43,084 bases of DNA from Macrococcus brunensis. GTDB taxonomy: Bacteria > Bacillota > Bacilli > Staphylococcales > Staphylococcaceae. Location of the stretch: the NCBI RefSeq assembly GCF_004359615.1, contig NZ_SCWA01000017.1, positions 1-43,084 on the forward strand, in the 5' to 3' direction. Within the stretch, counting starts at the first letter, position 1. Each line of letters begins with the position of its first letter. Position numbers and translations under genes: made by a program. The notes under the pieces were generated by a model, which was not told where the DNA came from, did no database searches, and worked only from the letters and a program-made list of their open reading frames with translations. Shown here piece by piece: positions 7,834-17,375 of the stretch.

Positions 7834-8550
7834 TTATTTCATCAGCGGTTCTTTCGCAGGCGTGCCTGCTTTTCGCGGATATTTTTTAGCAGTCTGTCTG
7901 CGTTTTTCAATATCCACGATATAACGTGTACTCTCTTCCATCGGCAGTGTAAACTGATGATTTCCAACAATTTCGCCGCCTAGAATGTTCACGGCAAACA
8001 GACCTTCTTCTATTTCAATCTCGCCCTGTGCACCTTTTAGTGCCAGGAAGTGTCCGCCTTTTCTGACAAGCGGCAGACACAGTTCGCTGAGCACCGACAG
8101 ACGGGCAACCGCACGGGCTGTCACGACGTCGTATGATTCACGTTTTTCTGAGCGGCCGAAAGTCTCTGCACGTTCATGTGTGAACTGCACCTGTTCCAGA
8201 TTCAGCTCCGCAGCGAGATGGTTCAGGAAGTTAATGCGTTTGTTAAGAGAATCTACTATCGTCAGTTTGATGTGTGGAAACAGGATTTTAAGCGGAATAC
8301 TTGGGAAACCTGCGCCTGCACCTACATCACATAGTGTCTCAATTTCCTTGAAATCAAAGTAAAAGCTAGGTGTCAATGAGTCAAAGAAATGCTTTAAGTA
8401 GACTTCTTCCTTTTCAGTAACAGCAGTTAAATTAATTTTCTCATTCCACTCTACTAGATTTTCATAATAAATTGCAAACTGTTTCAGTTGTTTTTCTGTT
8501 AATTCAAATCCTTTTGCACGGAGTGCTGCTATAAACTGCTCTTCATTCAT
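7834..8550 (-). CDS. rsmG: 16S rRNA (guanine-N7) methyltransferase RsmG (GidB)
   Basis: A 238-residue Rossmann methyltransferase with [20 protein letters not shown], the SAM-binding [16 protein letters not shown] (near 70-85), and [19 protein letters not shown]. It methylates G527 (E. coli numbering) of 16S rRNA; loss in other bacteria gives low-level streptomycin resistance. Its start codon directly abuts the mnmG stop, so the two are translationally coupled, as in most Firmicutes. Confidence 0.97.
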   Translation of the reverse strand: MNEEQFIAALRAKGFELTEKQLKQFAIYYENLVEWNEKINLTAVTEKEEVYLKHFFDSLTPSFYFDFKEIETLCDVGAGAGFPSIPLKILFPHIKLTIVDSLNKRINFLNHLAAELNLEQVQFTHERAETFGRSEKRESYDVVTARAVARLSVLSELCLPLVRKGGHFLALKGAQGEIEIEEGLFAVNILGGEIVGNHQFTLPMEESTRYIVDIEKRRQTAKKYPRKAGTPAKEPLMK

Positions 8551-10422
8551 CTAATTCACCTTCGCAATCTTTCCCTGTTCAATATAGACAAGCAGAATCG
8601 ATACATCAGCCGGGTTAACCCCGGAAATACGTGAAGCCTGACCGACACTCAGCGGCTTTACTTCCTTCAGTTTCTGACGCGCTTCTGTCGCGAGACTATG
8701 GATTGCATCGTAATCGATGTTCTCAGGAATCTTCTTGTCTTCCATACGTTTCATTTTTTCAACTTGCTGCAGAGATTTATCAATATAACCTGCATATTTT
8801 GTCTGAATCTCAACCTGCTCAGCGACTTCTTCAGAGACTTCGATGTCATCTGCAAGAATCTCACGAATCGCTGCATAATCCATTTCTGGACGTTTCAACA
8901 GATCAATCGCTAAAATACCATCTTTTAAAGCAGCACCACCATGTTCTGCGATCAAGTTCTGCGTATGCTCATTCGGTTTAATACGTACGTTAGAAAGACG
9001 ATTGATTTCTTCTTCAATCGCTGCTTTCTTTTCTTCAAAGCGACTATAGCGTTCATCTGAGATCAGACCGATGTCATGACCGATTTCAGTCAGACGCAGA
9101 TCCGCATTATCGTGACGTAACAGTAAACGATACTCTGCGCGGCTTGTTAACAGACGATAAGGTTCATTCGTTCCTTTTGTGACTAGGTCGTCAATCAGTA
9201 CACCGATGTAGGCATCCGCACGACCTAAAATAAGTGGTTCACGCCCCAGTACTTTAGCAGCGGCGTTGATACCGGCCATCAGTCCTTGTCCTGCTGCTTC
9301 TTCGTAGCCGGATGTCCCGTTAATCTGTCCCGCTGTGAACAGTCCGTCAATCTTCTTCGTCTCAAGTGACGGCCAGAGCTGTGTCGGTACAATCGCATCA
9401 TATTCGATGGCATAGCCTGCACGCATCATATCTGCGCGCTCAAGACCAGGAATTGATTGCAGCATCTGTCTTTGAACATGTTCTGGCAGGCTGGTAGATA
9501 ACCCCTGGACATAGACTTCTTTCGTGTTACGTCCTTCCGGCTCCAGGAAAATCTGGTGGCGCGGCTTATCGTTGAAACGAACGAATTTATCTTCAATAGA
9601 CGGGCAGTAGCGGGGTCCCGTCCCTTTAATCATGCCTGAATACATCGCTGACAGATGAAGATTGTCATCGATAATCTGATGTGTTTTATCATTCGTATAA
9701 GTCAGCCAGCATGGCAGCTGATCTAAAATATATTCTGTCGTATCATAGCTGAATGCACGACCGACGTCGTCACCCGGCTGAATCTCTGTTTTGTCATAGT
9801 CGATTGTATTGCCGTTGACACGTGGCGGTGTACCTGTTTTAAAACGGACAATATCAAATCCAAGGTCACGGAGATGATTAGCGAGTTTAATAGACGGCAT
9901 CTGGTGATTCGGACCTGATGAGTATTTGATTTTACCCAGAATAATTTCCCCACGCAGGAATGTACCTGTCGTCAGAACGACCGCATCTGCATGATAAGTC
10001 GTCCCAATAACTGTTTCAACGCCGGTCACTTTACCGTCTTCTATAATCAGATGCTCGACCATTCCCTGCATAATATCAAGGTTTGGTGTGTTTTCAATCA
10101 CATCTTTCATTTCCTGCTGATAAAGGACTTTATCCGCCTGCGCACGAAGTGCACGGACAGCCGGCCCTTTACCTGTGTTCAGCATGCGCATCTGTATATG
10201 TGTTTTATCGATAGTTTTTGCCATCTGTCCACCCAGTGCATCGATTTCACGCACCACAATCCCCTTTGCAGGGCCACCTACTGACGGGTTACATGGCATG
10301 AAAGCGACTGAATCAAGGTTGATGGTCAGCATGAGGGTTTTGGCGCCCATTCGTGCTGACGCAAGTCCCGCTTCAACCCCGGCATGTCCTGCACCGACGA
10401 CAATTACGTCATATTTTTCCAA
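8551..10422 (-). CDS. mnmG: tRNA uridine 5-carboxymethylaminomethyl modification enzyme MnmG (GidA)
   Basis: A 623-residue FAD protein. The dinucleotide-binding [10 protein letters not shown] lies near residues 9-18. The family stretches [38 protein letters not shown] and the C-terminal [12 protein letters not shown] are all present. With MnmE it modifies U34 of certain tRNAs. The start is TTG at 10422, eight bases after a perfect AAGGAGG. An ATG 17 codons upstream would overlap mnmE and has no good ribosome-binding site. The length agrees with the roughly 625-residue staphylococcal enzyme. Confidence 0.96.
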   Translation of the reverse strand: MEKYDVIVVGAGHAGVEAGLASARMGAKTLMLTINLDSVAFMPCNPSVGGPAKGIVVREIDALGGQMAKTIDKTHIQMRMLNTGKGPAVRALRAQADKVLYQQEMKDVIENTPNLDIMQGMVEHLIIEDGKVTGVETVIGTTYHADAVVLTTGTFLRGEIILGKIKYSSGPNHQMPSIKLANHLRDLGFDIVRFKTGTPPRVNGNTIDYDKTEIQPGDDVGRAFSYDTTEYILDQLPCWLTYTNDKTHQIIDDNLHLSAMYSGMIKGTGPRYCPSIEDKFVRFNDKPRHQIFLEPEGRNTKEVYVQGLSTSLPEHVQRQMLQSIPGLERADMMRAGYAIEYDAIVPTQLWPSLETKKIDGLFTAGQINGTSGYEEAAGQGLMAGINAAAKVLGREPLILGRADAYIGVLIDDLVTKGTNEPYRLLTSRAEYRLLLRHDNADLRLTEIGHDIGLISDERYSRFEEKKAAIEEEINRLSNVRIKPNEHTQNLIAEHGGAALKDGILAIDLLKRPEMDYAAIREILADDIEVSEEVAEQVEIQTKYAGYIDKSLQQVEKMKRMEDKKIPENIDYDAIHSLATEARQKLKEVKPLSVGQASRISGVNPADVSILLVYIEQGKIAKVN

Positions 10423-10435
10423 GTTTGTTTCCTCC

Positions 10436-11815
10436 TTATTTACCGAGACAGAACTGACTGAATAACTGATCAATCAGACTGTCTGATACTTCTTCACCGA
10501 TCACTTCGCCGAGTAATTCCCATGTTCTGATTAAGTCAATCTGCACCATATCAATCGGGACACCCATACTAGCGGCATTCATCGCTTCATTAATAGAAGT
10601 CTTCGCTGATTTTAATAGGCTGATGTGACGGGCGTTGGATACATAAGTCATATCCTGCTGCTGCACCGCTCCTTCAAAGAACAGTTTCGCAATCTGTTCC
10701 TCGAGCTGGTCAATACCTGCCTGAGAAAGCATCGATGTCTCGACAATCGGCGCGTCCCCCATCATTTTCTTCACTTCAGCGATGTCCAGTTTCTGTTCTA
10801 AATCGGTTTTATTGATGATGACAATCACATCTTCATTTTTAATGACTTCAGCAAGCTGATAGTCGCTCTCTGTTAAAGCTTCATTATAATTCAATACGTA
10901 AAGAATCAGGTCTGCTTTACTCAGCGCCTCGCGACTGCGCTCAACGCCTATTTTCTCAACGATATCTTCAGTTTCACGGATACCCGCTGTATCTACCAGG
11001 CGCAGCGGTACACCTCTGACATTGACGTACTCTTCTAATACATCACGCGTAGTCCCTGCGACTTCTGTAACAATAGCTTTATTATCCTGAATGAGTGTAT
11101 TCAGCATTGAACTTTTACCGACGTTCGGTTTGCCGACGATGACCGTTGACAAGCCTTCACGCAGAATCTTACCTTGTGCACCTGTCGTCAGCAGCTCGTC
11201 GATCGCCTGCTCGATTTTACGTGCTTCGGCCAGCAGAAACTGCGTCGTTGCTTCTTCGACGTCATCGTACTCAGGATAATCAATATTCACTTCCACCTGC
11301 GCCAGAATTTCAAGGATGGACTGTCTGAGCCCTTTAATCATCGTACTTAGGCGTCCTTCTATCTGATTCATAGCCACTTTGCTGGCACGATCCGTTTTCG
11401 AACGAATGAAATCCATGATTCCTTCTGCCTGTGACAAATCGATACGCCCATTCAGGAAAGCACGTTTCGTAAATTCACCCGGTTCAGCAAGACGCGCACC
11501 ATGTGACAGTGTCAGCTCTAAAATACGGTTTACTGTCATGATACCACCGTGACAGTTGATTTCTACAATATTTTCACGCGTATAAGTACGTGGTGCACGC
11601 ATGACAGCCACCATAACTTCTTCTACGACTTCTGCTGTTTCCGGGTCGATGATATGTCCGTAGTTGATGGTATGACTCTCTACTTCTAATAATGACTTCT
11701 TTCCTTTATAGAGACGGTCAGCAATTTCGATTGCATCATGCCCGGATAATCTGACAATGGCAATCGCGCCCTCACCCATTGGGGTGGATATACTTGAAAT
11801 AGTTTCAAGTTCCAT
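10436..11815 (-). CDS. mnmE: tRNA modification GTPase MnmE (TrmE)
   Basis: A 459-residue protein. The N-terminal tetrahydrofolate-binding domain begins [20 protein letters not shown] helical domain follows, with an inserted G domain (GKPNVGKSS near 226-234, [14 protein letters not shown]), and the protein ends with the catalytic CLGK. It partners MnmG in tRNA wobble-uridine modification. GGAGG lies before the ATG, and mnmG follows 13 bases after its stop. Confidence 0.97.
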   Translation of the reverse strand: MELETISSISTPMGEGAIAIVRLSGHDAIEIADRLYKGKKSLLEVESHTINYGHIIDPETAEVVEEVMVAVMRAPRTYTRENIVEINCHGGIMTVNRILELTLSHGARLAEPGEFTKRAFLNGRIDLSQAEGIMDFIRSKTDRASKVAMNQIEGRLSTMIKGLRQSILEILAQVEVNIDYPEYDDVEEATTQFLLAEARKIEQAIDELLTTGAQGKILREGLSTVIVGKPNVGKSSMLNTLIQDNKAIVTEVAGTTRDVLEEYVNVRGVPLRLVDTAGIRETEDIVEKIGVERSREALSKADLILYVLNYNEALTESDYQLAEVIKNEDVIVIINKTDLEQKLDIAEVKKMMGDAPIVETSMLSQAGIDQLEEQIAKLFFEGAVQQQDMTYVSNARHISLLKSAKTSINEAMNAASMGVPIDMVQIDLIRTWELLGEVIGEEVSDSLIDQLFSQFCLGK

Positions 11816-11893
11816 ATTATCTCCTCCATTGATTCATTCGTTGATTGTAAAATGAAACACCTAAAAAACAAATCTATATGCTCTGAATAAACA

Positions 11894-11929
11894 GATTAAC
11901 TCTAAAAACAAAAGTTTTTAGAGTTAATC
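11894..11929 (-). terminator. Long hairpin between jag and mnmE, likely terminator or attenuator
   Basis: A perfect 16-bp stem (11894-11909 with 11914-11929) has a four-base loop and begins five bases past the jag stop. The U tract after it on the minus strand is broken (TGTTTATT), so it may terminate only partially, or act as an RNA processing or stabilising hairpin. Confidence 0.6.
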
Positions 11930-11933
11930 CTTT

Positions 11934-12713
11934 CTATTTTGATTTAATCACTAAATAGCGGTGAGGTTCGCGACCTTCTGAATAGGTTTCGATATTTTTC
12001 ATTTTCATCAGAACTTGATGAATAATTTTTCTCTCATAATTAGGCATAGGTTCAAATTGAACAGGTTCCTGGCTTGTAAGTGCCTTCTGAGCCATATTAA
12101 GCGCCAGATTCTCGAGTGTCCCTTTGCGTTTCTCGCGATAGTTCTCAATATCAAGCATCACAGTCACATAGCCTTTATGAGTCTGCTGAAGATGCGTCTC
12201 TGCAACTGTCTGCAGGGCATTTAAAGTATGACCTCTTTTACCGATGATACGCGCTGCATCGACTGAATCAAGATTGATGCTGGCCTCATTGCTTTTTGTC
12301 GCAACGACACCGGTCGCCTCAATGCCCATATGCTTTAAAATCTGAATAAGATATTGAAGTGTCCCGTCAGCAGATGCAGACAGATCTTTTTTCGCTTTTT
12401 GTCTCTCTTCAGCTTGCTGAACAGGTTCTTCAATTACCTTTTCTTCTACTAATTCATCTGTAACAACTGCCGGTTCTTCTTCGTTACCAGCATTTTTCTG
12501 GATATTATCTTTCAGTTCTGTCAGCGTGTACCGCTTGAGTTCTGGATCGATAATAATCAGATTAACCACAGCGTCACGTCTGCCGATACCGAATAATCCT
12601 TTTTTCCCCGGGTCATCTACTTCAATCTTGACCTGCTGTTCACTGACATTTAAGCTGCTTAGTCCATTCTGTACCGCTTCTTCTACGGTTGTCCCTGTGA
12701 AAGTCTCCTGCAT
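11934..12713 (-). CDS. jag: RNA-binding protein Jag/KhpB
   Basis: A 259-residue protein with the three Jag parts. The Jag-N domain is at about 1-50 (TVEEAVQNGLSSL...GKKGLFGIGRRDA). An acidic, charged linker follows. A KH domain has GKRGHTLNALQ near 160-170, and an R3H domain lies at the end (RKIIHQVLMKM...GREPHRYLVI). KhpB binds RNA and is tied to cell elongation and division in other Gram-positives. It lies between rnpA and mnmE; the yidC/spoIIIJ gene usually found there in Bacillus is absent. The start follows AGGAGG. Confidence 0.93.
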   Translation of the reverse strand: MQETFTGTTVEEAVQNGLSSLNVSEQQVKIEVDDPGKKGLFGIGRRDAVVNLIIIDPELKRYTLTELKDNIQKNAGNEEEPAVVTDELVEEKVIEEPVQQAEERQKAKKDLSASADGTLQYLIQILKHMGIEATGVVATKSNEASINLDSVDAARIIGKRGHTLNALQTVAETHLQQTHKGYVTVMLDIENYREKRKGTLENLALNMAQKALTSQEPVQFEPMPNYERKIIHQVLMKMKNIETYSEGREPHRYLVIKSK

Positions 12714-12724
12714 TCCAGCGCCTC

Positions 12725-13081
12725 CTATTTAATACGTTTATTAAATCCTTTGGCAATCTTCATGACATGTTCAAGGCTGTTATTGACTTCTTCTACTGAC
12801 ATATCAGCGGCAGGTTTTCTGGCTACAACGATAAAATCAGCAGCGATGATATCTTCTTTATGGCGAGTGAAGCTTTCTCTTATCGTTCTTTTAATCCGGT
12901 TACGAACGACCGCATTGCCGAGTTTCTTTGACACAGAGATACCTAGTCTGAAGTGCTCCGCTTCCTGCCTATCATATCGATAAATGACAAACTGCCGGTT
13001 CGCGACAGATTTTCCTTTTTTATAGACGCTCTGAAAATCTTCATTCTTTTTTATACGATAACTTTTTTCCAAGGTTTTCAC
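12725..13081 (-). CDS. rnpA: Ribonuclease P protein component
   Basis: A 118-residue basic protein with KKNEDFQSVYKKGKSVANRQFVIY, the family core FRLGISVSKKLGNAVVRNRIKRTIRE, and NSLEHVMKIAKGFNK. It helps the RNase P RNA cleave tRNA leaders. The listed start is GTG at 13081, with no strong ribosome-binding site; an in-frame TTG three codons later (LEKSYRIKK) also fits the family, so the exact start is open. A terminator and a separate promoter lie between rpmH and this gene. Confidence 0.95.
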   Translation of the reverse strand: MKTLEKSYRIKKNEDFQSVYKKGKSVANRQFVIYRYDRQEAEHFRLGISVSKKLGNAVVRNRIKRTIRESFTRHKEDIIAADFIVVARKPAADMSVEEVNNSLEHVMKIAKGFNKRIK

Positions 13082-13106
13082 TCAATTCTGCCGCATGTTT
13101 TATCCA

Positions 13107-13135
13107 ATTATACTAAATGGCTATGCGTATTTAAA
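13107..13135 (-). promoter_or_regulatory. Probable rnpA promoter
   Basis: On the minus strand there is a -35 TTTAAA (13135-13130), a 17-base spacer and a perfect -10 TATAAT (13112-13107). It sits between the rpmH terminator and rnpA, so rnpA can be expressed independently of rpmH. Confidence 0.6.
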
Positions 13136-13136
13136 C

Positions 13137-13164
13137 AAAAAAAAGACCACTGCAAGAGTGATCT
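13137..13164 (-). terminator. Terminator or attenuator after rpmH
   Basis: An eight-base stem (13144-13151 with 13157-13164, one G-U pair) with a five-base loop is followed by eight U on the minus strand. It overlaps the rpmH stop codon. It probably sets a high rpmH to rnpA transcript ratio. Confidence 0.8.
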
Positions 13165-13301
13165 TAAGCTGATAATACTTTTCTGCCTTTACGACGGCGA
13201 CGAGCAAGAACTCTACGGCCGTTTTTAGTGCTCATACGTGCACGGAAACCGTGAACTTTACTATGTTTACGTTTATTTGGTTGATAAGTACGTTTTACCA
13301 C
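13164..13301 (-). CDS. rpmH: 50S ribosomal protein L34
   Basis: A 45-residue, very basic protein reading [19 protein letters not shown], then [20 protein letters not shown] and KVLSA, which is canonical L34. The start is GTG at 13301, preceded by GGAGGTG. It is the first leftward gene from oriC, the standard position in bacteria. Confidence 0.97.
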   Translation of the reverse strand: MVKRTYQPNKRKHSKVHGFRARMSTKNGRRVLARRRRKGRKVLSA

Positions 13302-13367
13302 TTAGGACACCTCCTATTTGCTTATTCATCTATTTTTCACGTGTATGTGATTGACAGTAACTACTGA

Positions 13368-13396
13368 AGTATAGCAAATTACACAAAACTCTGCAA
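13368..13396 (-). promoter_or_regulatory. Probable rpmH promoter
   Basis: On the minus strand the -10 is TATACT (13373-13368) with an extended TGC, and the -35-like TTGCAG (13396-13391) sits 17 bases upstream. It is about 65 bases before the rpmH start and borders the DnaA-box field. Confidence 0.6.
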
Positions 13397-13425
13397 GTTT
13401 AACTTAAGATCAACGACTATTAAAG

Positions 13426-13738
13426 TTATCCACTTATTCACAGCCTGCCATTCCATTATTGTGGATAAAATTTTCGCTCTCTTTTTTATTCACAGGTCAA
13501 AAATATAATCATCCTCAAATCCACATATCTGGATAACTCTCTTTGTGCACAATCGCTACTTTGTGGATAACTTCAGTTAGCTATTGATATTACTCACTTT
13601 ATTTGCTATCATTTTGTTTATATTTCTTGTGGAAAACTAATAGCACTGCTCATGTTATCCACAAAGTGTGGATAGTTTGTGGATAGTTATCCATAAGCTG
13701 TTTTTAACATTATACACAGCTTTTGATACTGTGTATAA
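13426..13738. other. oriC: oriC, upstream DnaA-box cluster
   Basis: The gene-free stretch between rpmH and dnaA holds many DnaA boxes. Perfect TTATNCACA matches on plus start at 13434, 13486, 13655 and 13710. Perfect matches on minus span 13460-13468, 13562-13570 and 13730-13738. One-mismatch boxes lie at 13426, 13528, 13543, 13628, 13667, 13678 and 13687. Such a cluster before dnaA is the standard Firmicute oriC upstream part and also autoregulates dnaA. The last two perfect boxes flank the likely dnaA promoter, but I could not fix a convincing -35/-10 pair. Confidence 0.95.
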
Positions 13739-13773
13739 CTAAAATAAAAATTTTTTAAAGAAAGAGGTCCGCT

Positions 13774-15105
13774 ATGAGTGGTATTGATTCAATATGGTCG
13801 TCAGTCCTGCAAAATCTCGAAAAAAAGCTGTCTGCTCCTAGTTATCAGACATGGTTCGTCAATACAAAACTAAAGACGCTCAATAATCATCACATCATTA
13901 TTGAAGCGCCCACTGCCTTTAATGCAGACTGGCTCATCAAAAACTATGTGCCAGTCATACAGGAGACTATTCAGGAGACTATCGGTGAAACAATAGCTGT
14001 CAAAATCATCTCTAATGGTGACACAGAGGAACTGACAGATCCTGAACCTGAACCCGTTAAACAAACAGAAAGTGAAGTACTTCCTAATCAGCTGAACGTC
14101 GATAATACATTCGATACTTTTGTTATCGGCAGTGGTAACCGTTTCAGTCATGCTGCCTCACTCGCTGTAGCTGAAGCACCTGCAAAAGCCTATAATCCGT
14201 TATTCATCTATGGTGGCGTCGGATTAGGAAAGACCCATCTTATGCATGCTATCGGTCATTATGTCATGGAACATAAGGATAATGCGCAGGTCGTTTATAC
14301 TTCGAGTGAAAAGTTCACCAATGAATTCATCAACTCAATCAAGGACAATAAAACAGAAGAATTCCGTTCTAAATATCGTAATGTCGATGTTCTCCTTATT
14401 GACGATATTCAGTTCCTCGCTGGTAAAGAATCAACACAGGAAGAGTTCTTCCATACTTTCAACGAGCTGCATCAGAATCATAAACAGATCGTTATATCAA
14501 GCGACCGGGCACCTAAAGAGATACCGACATTAGAAGATCGTCTGCGCTCCCGATTTGAATGGGGCTTAATCACAGACGTGACACCACCTGACCTCGAGAC
14601 GCGTATCGCGATTTTACGCAAAAAATCAGAAGAAGAAAACATCGAAATCCCTAATGAAGCAATGCTTTATATCGCGAGCCAGATTCATTCCAATATCAGA
14701 GAACTTGAAGGGGCGCTTACACGTGTCAGTGCTTATTCCAAGCTGGTTAAACGCGAACTGACACCTGATCTTGTAGCGGAAGCACTTAAAGACATCATCG
14801 CGACCAGCAAACCTAAGAAAATAAGTATTCAGGACATCCAGACGATTGTCGGTGCTTATTACAATGTCAGACTCGAAGATTTCACTGCTAAAAAACGAAC
14901 AAAGTCCATCGCCTTTCCCCGTCAGATAGCCATGTATCTTGCCCGTGAATTGACGGATTATTCTCTCCCTAAAATCGGTGAGGAGTTCGGGGGACGTGAC
15001 CATACAACGGTCATTCATGCTCATGAAAAAATCAAAACGCAGATTGAAAATGATGAAAAATTAGCGAAAGAAATCAAAAACCTGGAACAGGAGATTCTCG
15101 GCTAA
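13774..15105 (+). CDS. dnaA: Chromosomal replication initiator DnaA
   Basis: A 443-residue DnaA. Domain I is at about 1-85 ([22 protein letters not shown]). A short acidic linker follows. Domain III is an AAA+ ATPase with Walker [10 protein letters not shown] near 147-155, Walker [11 protein letters not shown] and the sensor [10 protein letters not shown]. Domain IV is the DNA-binding helix-turn-helix with the signature [15 protein letters not shown]. It opens oriC and regulates its own gene. AGAGG lies six bases before the ATG. It is flanked on both sides by DnaA boxes. Confidence 0.98.
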   Translation: MSGIDSIWSSVLQNLEKKLSAPSYQTWFVNTKLKTLNNHHIIIEAPTAFNADWLIKNYVPVIQETIQETIGETIAVKIISNGDTEELTDPEPEPVKQTESEVLPNQLNVDNTFDTFVIGSGNRFSHAASLAVAEAPAKAYNPLFIYGGVGLGKTHLMHAIGHYVMEHKDNAQVVYTSSEKFTNEFINSIKDNKTEEFRSKYRNVDVLLIDDIQFLAGKESTQEEFFHTFNELHQNHKQIVISSDRAPKEIPTLEDRLRSRFEWGLITDVTPPDLETRIAILRKKSEEENIEIPNEAMLYIASQIHSNIRELEGALTRVSAYSKLVKRELTPDLVAEALKDIIATSKPKKISIQDIQTIVGAYYNVRLEDFTAKKRTKSIAFPRQIAMYLARELTDYSLPKIGEEFGGRDHTTVIHAHEKIKTQIENDEKLAKEIKNLEQEILG

Positions 15106-15107
15106 CA

Positions 15108-15260
15108 TGTGGATAACAGTGAATAAAGTGAGCAGCCTTATGCACACTTTATTCACATGTGGATATCTATAGGCTGTAGGAAAAATCGCACTTATCCACC
15201 TATTCACACCCCCTATTACTATTATTACGATTTTAAAAGATATAAAATATATATATAACG
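15108..15260 (+). other. oriC: oriC, downstream part: DnaA boxes, DnaA-trio and AT-rich unwinding element
   Basis: Between dnaA and dnaN are perfect boxes at 15108-15116 (minus), 15138-15146 and 15149-15157 (plus). One-mismatch boxes lie at 15118, 15158, 15192 and 15200. After the last box comes a C run (15208-15212), then CTATTACTATTATTACGA (15212-15229), a string of TA-ending triplets matching the DnaA-trio of B. subtilis. An AT-only-like tract with TATATATATA follows (to 15257). This order (box, GC cluster, trio, AT tract) is the known basal unwinding system, so strand opening should occur here. Confidence 0.9.
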
Positions 15261-15278
15261 ACGATAAGGAGTAACGAT

Positions 15279-16412
15279 ATGAAATTCACAATCCAAAGAG
15301 ATTATTTCATCAATCAATTAAATGACACATTAAAAGCCATTTCACCTCGAACAACGTTACCCATCCTGACAGGTATCAAAATTGATGCGACTGATAACGG
15401 ACTTGTACTGACAGGTTCAGATTCAGAAGTTTCTATTGAAATCACGATTCCAGCTGAACTGAATCATGAACAGATTGTAATGATTCAGGATAAAGGATCT
15501 ATCGTATTGCCAGGCCGCTTCTTTGTAGATATCATCAAGAAGTTGCCTGCTGCTGATGTGACGATTGATACGAATGCACAATTCCAGGCAAAAATTACTT
15601 CTGGTCAGTCAGAATTCAATGTTTCAGGGTTAAATCCAGATCAATATCCATTATTACCGCAAGTTTCTGAAGACAGCGTCATTACTTTACCGGTTAAAGT
15701 TCTTAAAAACATGATTCGACAAACCAATTTCGCAGTGTCCACCTCAGAAACACGACCTGTACTGACAGGTGTTAACTGGGTGATTCAGGATAATGTTCTC
15801 AGCTGTACTGCAACAGATTCACATCGACTGGCGCTCCGTCGTCTGCCGCTCGAAAATAATACGATTGAAAATATCAACGTTATCATTCCAGGTAAGGCAT
15901 TAAACGAGCTCAACAAGATCATCAGTGACGAAGATGAATCAGTAGATGTCTTCTTTGCTTCTAACCAGGTGCTCTTCAAAGTCGGACACGTACATTTCAT
16001 TTCCCGTCTATTAGAAGGCAATTACCCGGATACGAGCCGCCTGTTCCCTGAAAGCTATGAGACTTCACTTACTATTGATAATCATGAGTTCTTCCATGCC
16101 ATAGACCGTGCGTCACTGTTAGCACGCGAGGGCGGTAACAATGTCATCAAATTATCAACAGCAAGCGAACATGTTGAACTGTCTTCTACTTCTCCTGAAA
16201 TCGGAACGGTAAAAGAAGAAGTGAAGACTTCAAAATTTGAAGGACAGGAACTTAAAATTTCTTTTAACTCGAAATATATGATGGATGCGCTGAAAGCGAT
16301 CGATAACAGCGACGTAAACGTTGAATTTTTTGGTACGATGCGTCCTTTTATCCTGAAACCACAAGATGATGACAATGTTATCCAGCTTATTCTGCCGATC
16401 AGAACTTATTAA
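15279..16412 (+). CDS. dnaN: DNA polymerase III subunit beta (sliding clamp)
   Basis: A 377-residue three-domain clamp starting MKFTIQRDYFINQLND, with SPRTTLPILTGI, TDSHRLALRRLPL in domain 2 and the C-terminal IQLILPIRTY that forms part of the partner-binding pocket. It tethers the replicase to DNA. AAGGAG lies eight bases before the ATG. A terminator follows directly, so unlike in Bacillus and Staphylococcus this gene is not followed by yaaA. Confidence 0.98.
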   Translation: MKFTIQRDYFINQLNDTLKAISPRTTLPILTGIKIDATDNGLVLTGSDSEVSIEITIPAELNHEQIVMIQDKGSIVLPGRFFVDIIKKLPAADVTIDTNAQFQAKITSGQSEFNVSGLNPDQYPLLPQVSEDSVITLPVKVLKNMIRQTNFAVSTSETRPVLTGVNWVIQDNVLSCTATDSHRLALRRLPLENNTIENINVIIPGKALNELNKIISDEDESVDVFFASNQVLFKVGHVHFISRLLEGNYPDTSRLFPESYETSLTIDNHEFFHAIDRASLLAREGGNNVIKLSTASEHVELSSTSPEIGTVKEEVKTSKFEGQELKISFNSKYMMDALKAIDNSDVNVEFFGTMRPFILKPQDDDNVIQLILPIRTY

Positions 16413-16418
16413 TATTGA

Positions 16419-16448
16419 ACCTATGCTATCCGGCATAGGTCTTTTTTT
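16419..16448 (+). terminator. dnaN terminator
   Basis: An eight-base stem (16419-16426 with 16433-16440) with a six-base loop is followed by CTTTTTTT. It closes the dnaA-dnaN unit and marks the left edge of the ABC/Bdb block. Confidence 0.9.
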
Positions 16449-16478
16449 GTTAATATAAAATGGAAGGGGTGGGTTTTT

Positions 16479-17375
16479 ATGTTAAATGTCCAAAACGTGA
16501 CGAAACAATTTGGAAAATTTACAGCTGTCGATCAGTTATCTTTTGAAGTGCCATCTGGCGAGATGCTTGGCTTTTTAGGCGGCAACGGTGCAGGAAAGAC
16601 TACGACATTCAGAATGATTCTCGGCTTACTTGAGCGTGATGCCGGCGAGATTACTTACAAAGGTCAGCCGATTACATATGCGGTAACCGACCATATCGGT
16701 TATCTGCCTGAAGAACGAGGGCTGAATCCTAAGCTTAAAGTATCTGAGCAGCTGACTTATCTTGCGAGTTTAAAGGGCATGAAAAAGGCGGATATAAAAC
16801 GCGAGATTGATTACTGGCTCGAACGTTTTGAAGTAACAGAAAATAAGGAGAAAAAAATTGAAGCGTTATCTAAAGGAAACCAGCAGAAGATTCAGCTCAT
16901 CGGAGCGATTATCCATCAGCCTGATCTGCTGATTTTAGATGAACCATTCAGTGGACTTGATCCAGTCAATGTGGAGCTGCTGAAATCAGCCGTCAAAGAA
17001 ATCAATGATAAAGGTGCCACCATCATATTCAGTTCTCATCGCATGGAGCACGTCGAGGAAATGTGTGACAGAGTCTGTATTCTGGATAGAGGAAAAACGG
17101 TGGTGGAAGGTAATATCCAGCAGGTGAAGCAGGATTTCGGTCGTAAAGAAATCATCATCAGAGGGGCACACGACTTTACTTCTCTTGAAGCGATTCCGGG
17201 TGTCATCGGCTATAAAGCGAGCCGTCACGGTGTCAATTTGACCATCAATGATATTCAGGTCGCACCTGTGGTATTTGAAGCGGTCAGTCGTCTGGGTTAC
17301 GTCTCTCGCTTTGAAGTAGCAGAACCGTCTCTTAACGATATATTCCTCGCAAAGGTGGGACACCAGCATGACTAA
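16479..17375 (+). CDS. ABC transporter ATP-binding protein, NatA/YhaQ type
   Basis: A 298-residue ATPase with Walker A GGNGAGKTT (about 34-42), Q-loop region YLPEERGLNP, signature LSKGNQQK, Walker B LLILDEPFSGLDP and H-loop SSHRMEHVE. A C-terminal accessory domain (about 215-298, DUF4162-like) is usual for exporters of the NatA/YhaQ group. These groups are linked to sodium or toxic-compound efflux, but the substrate here is unknown. The ribosome-binding site is GGAAGGGG. It overlaps the permease start by eight bases. Confidence 0.9.
   Translation: MLNVQNVTKQFGKFTAVDQLSFEVPSGEMLGFLGGNGAGKTTTFRMILGLLERDAGEITYKGQPITYAVTDHIGYLPEERGLNPKLKVSEQLTYLASLKGMKKADIKREIDYWLERFEVTENKEKKIEALSKGNQQKIQLIGAIIHQPDLLILDEPFSGLDPVNVELLKSAVKEINDKGATIIFSSHRMEHVEEMCDRVCILDRGKTVVEGNIQQVKQDFGRKEIIIRGAHDFTSLEAIPGVIGYKASRHGVNLTINDIQVAPVVFEAVSRLGYVSRFEVAEPSLNDIFLAKVGHQHD

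Noticed and set aside
13334-13349. parS-like TTTTTCACGTG upstream of rpmH
   Set aside because: Only the left half and the centre match; five of 16 positions differ, all or most in the right half.
13351-13356. Perfect TTGACA on plus near rpmH as a -35 box
   Set aside because: No -10 at 16-18 bases; the nearest TATA-like sequence is only 13 away and belongs to the minus-strand rpmH promoter.
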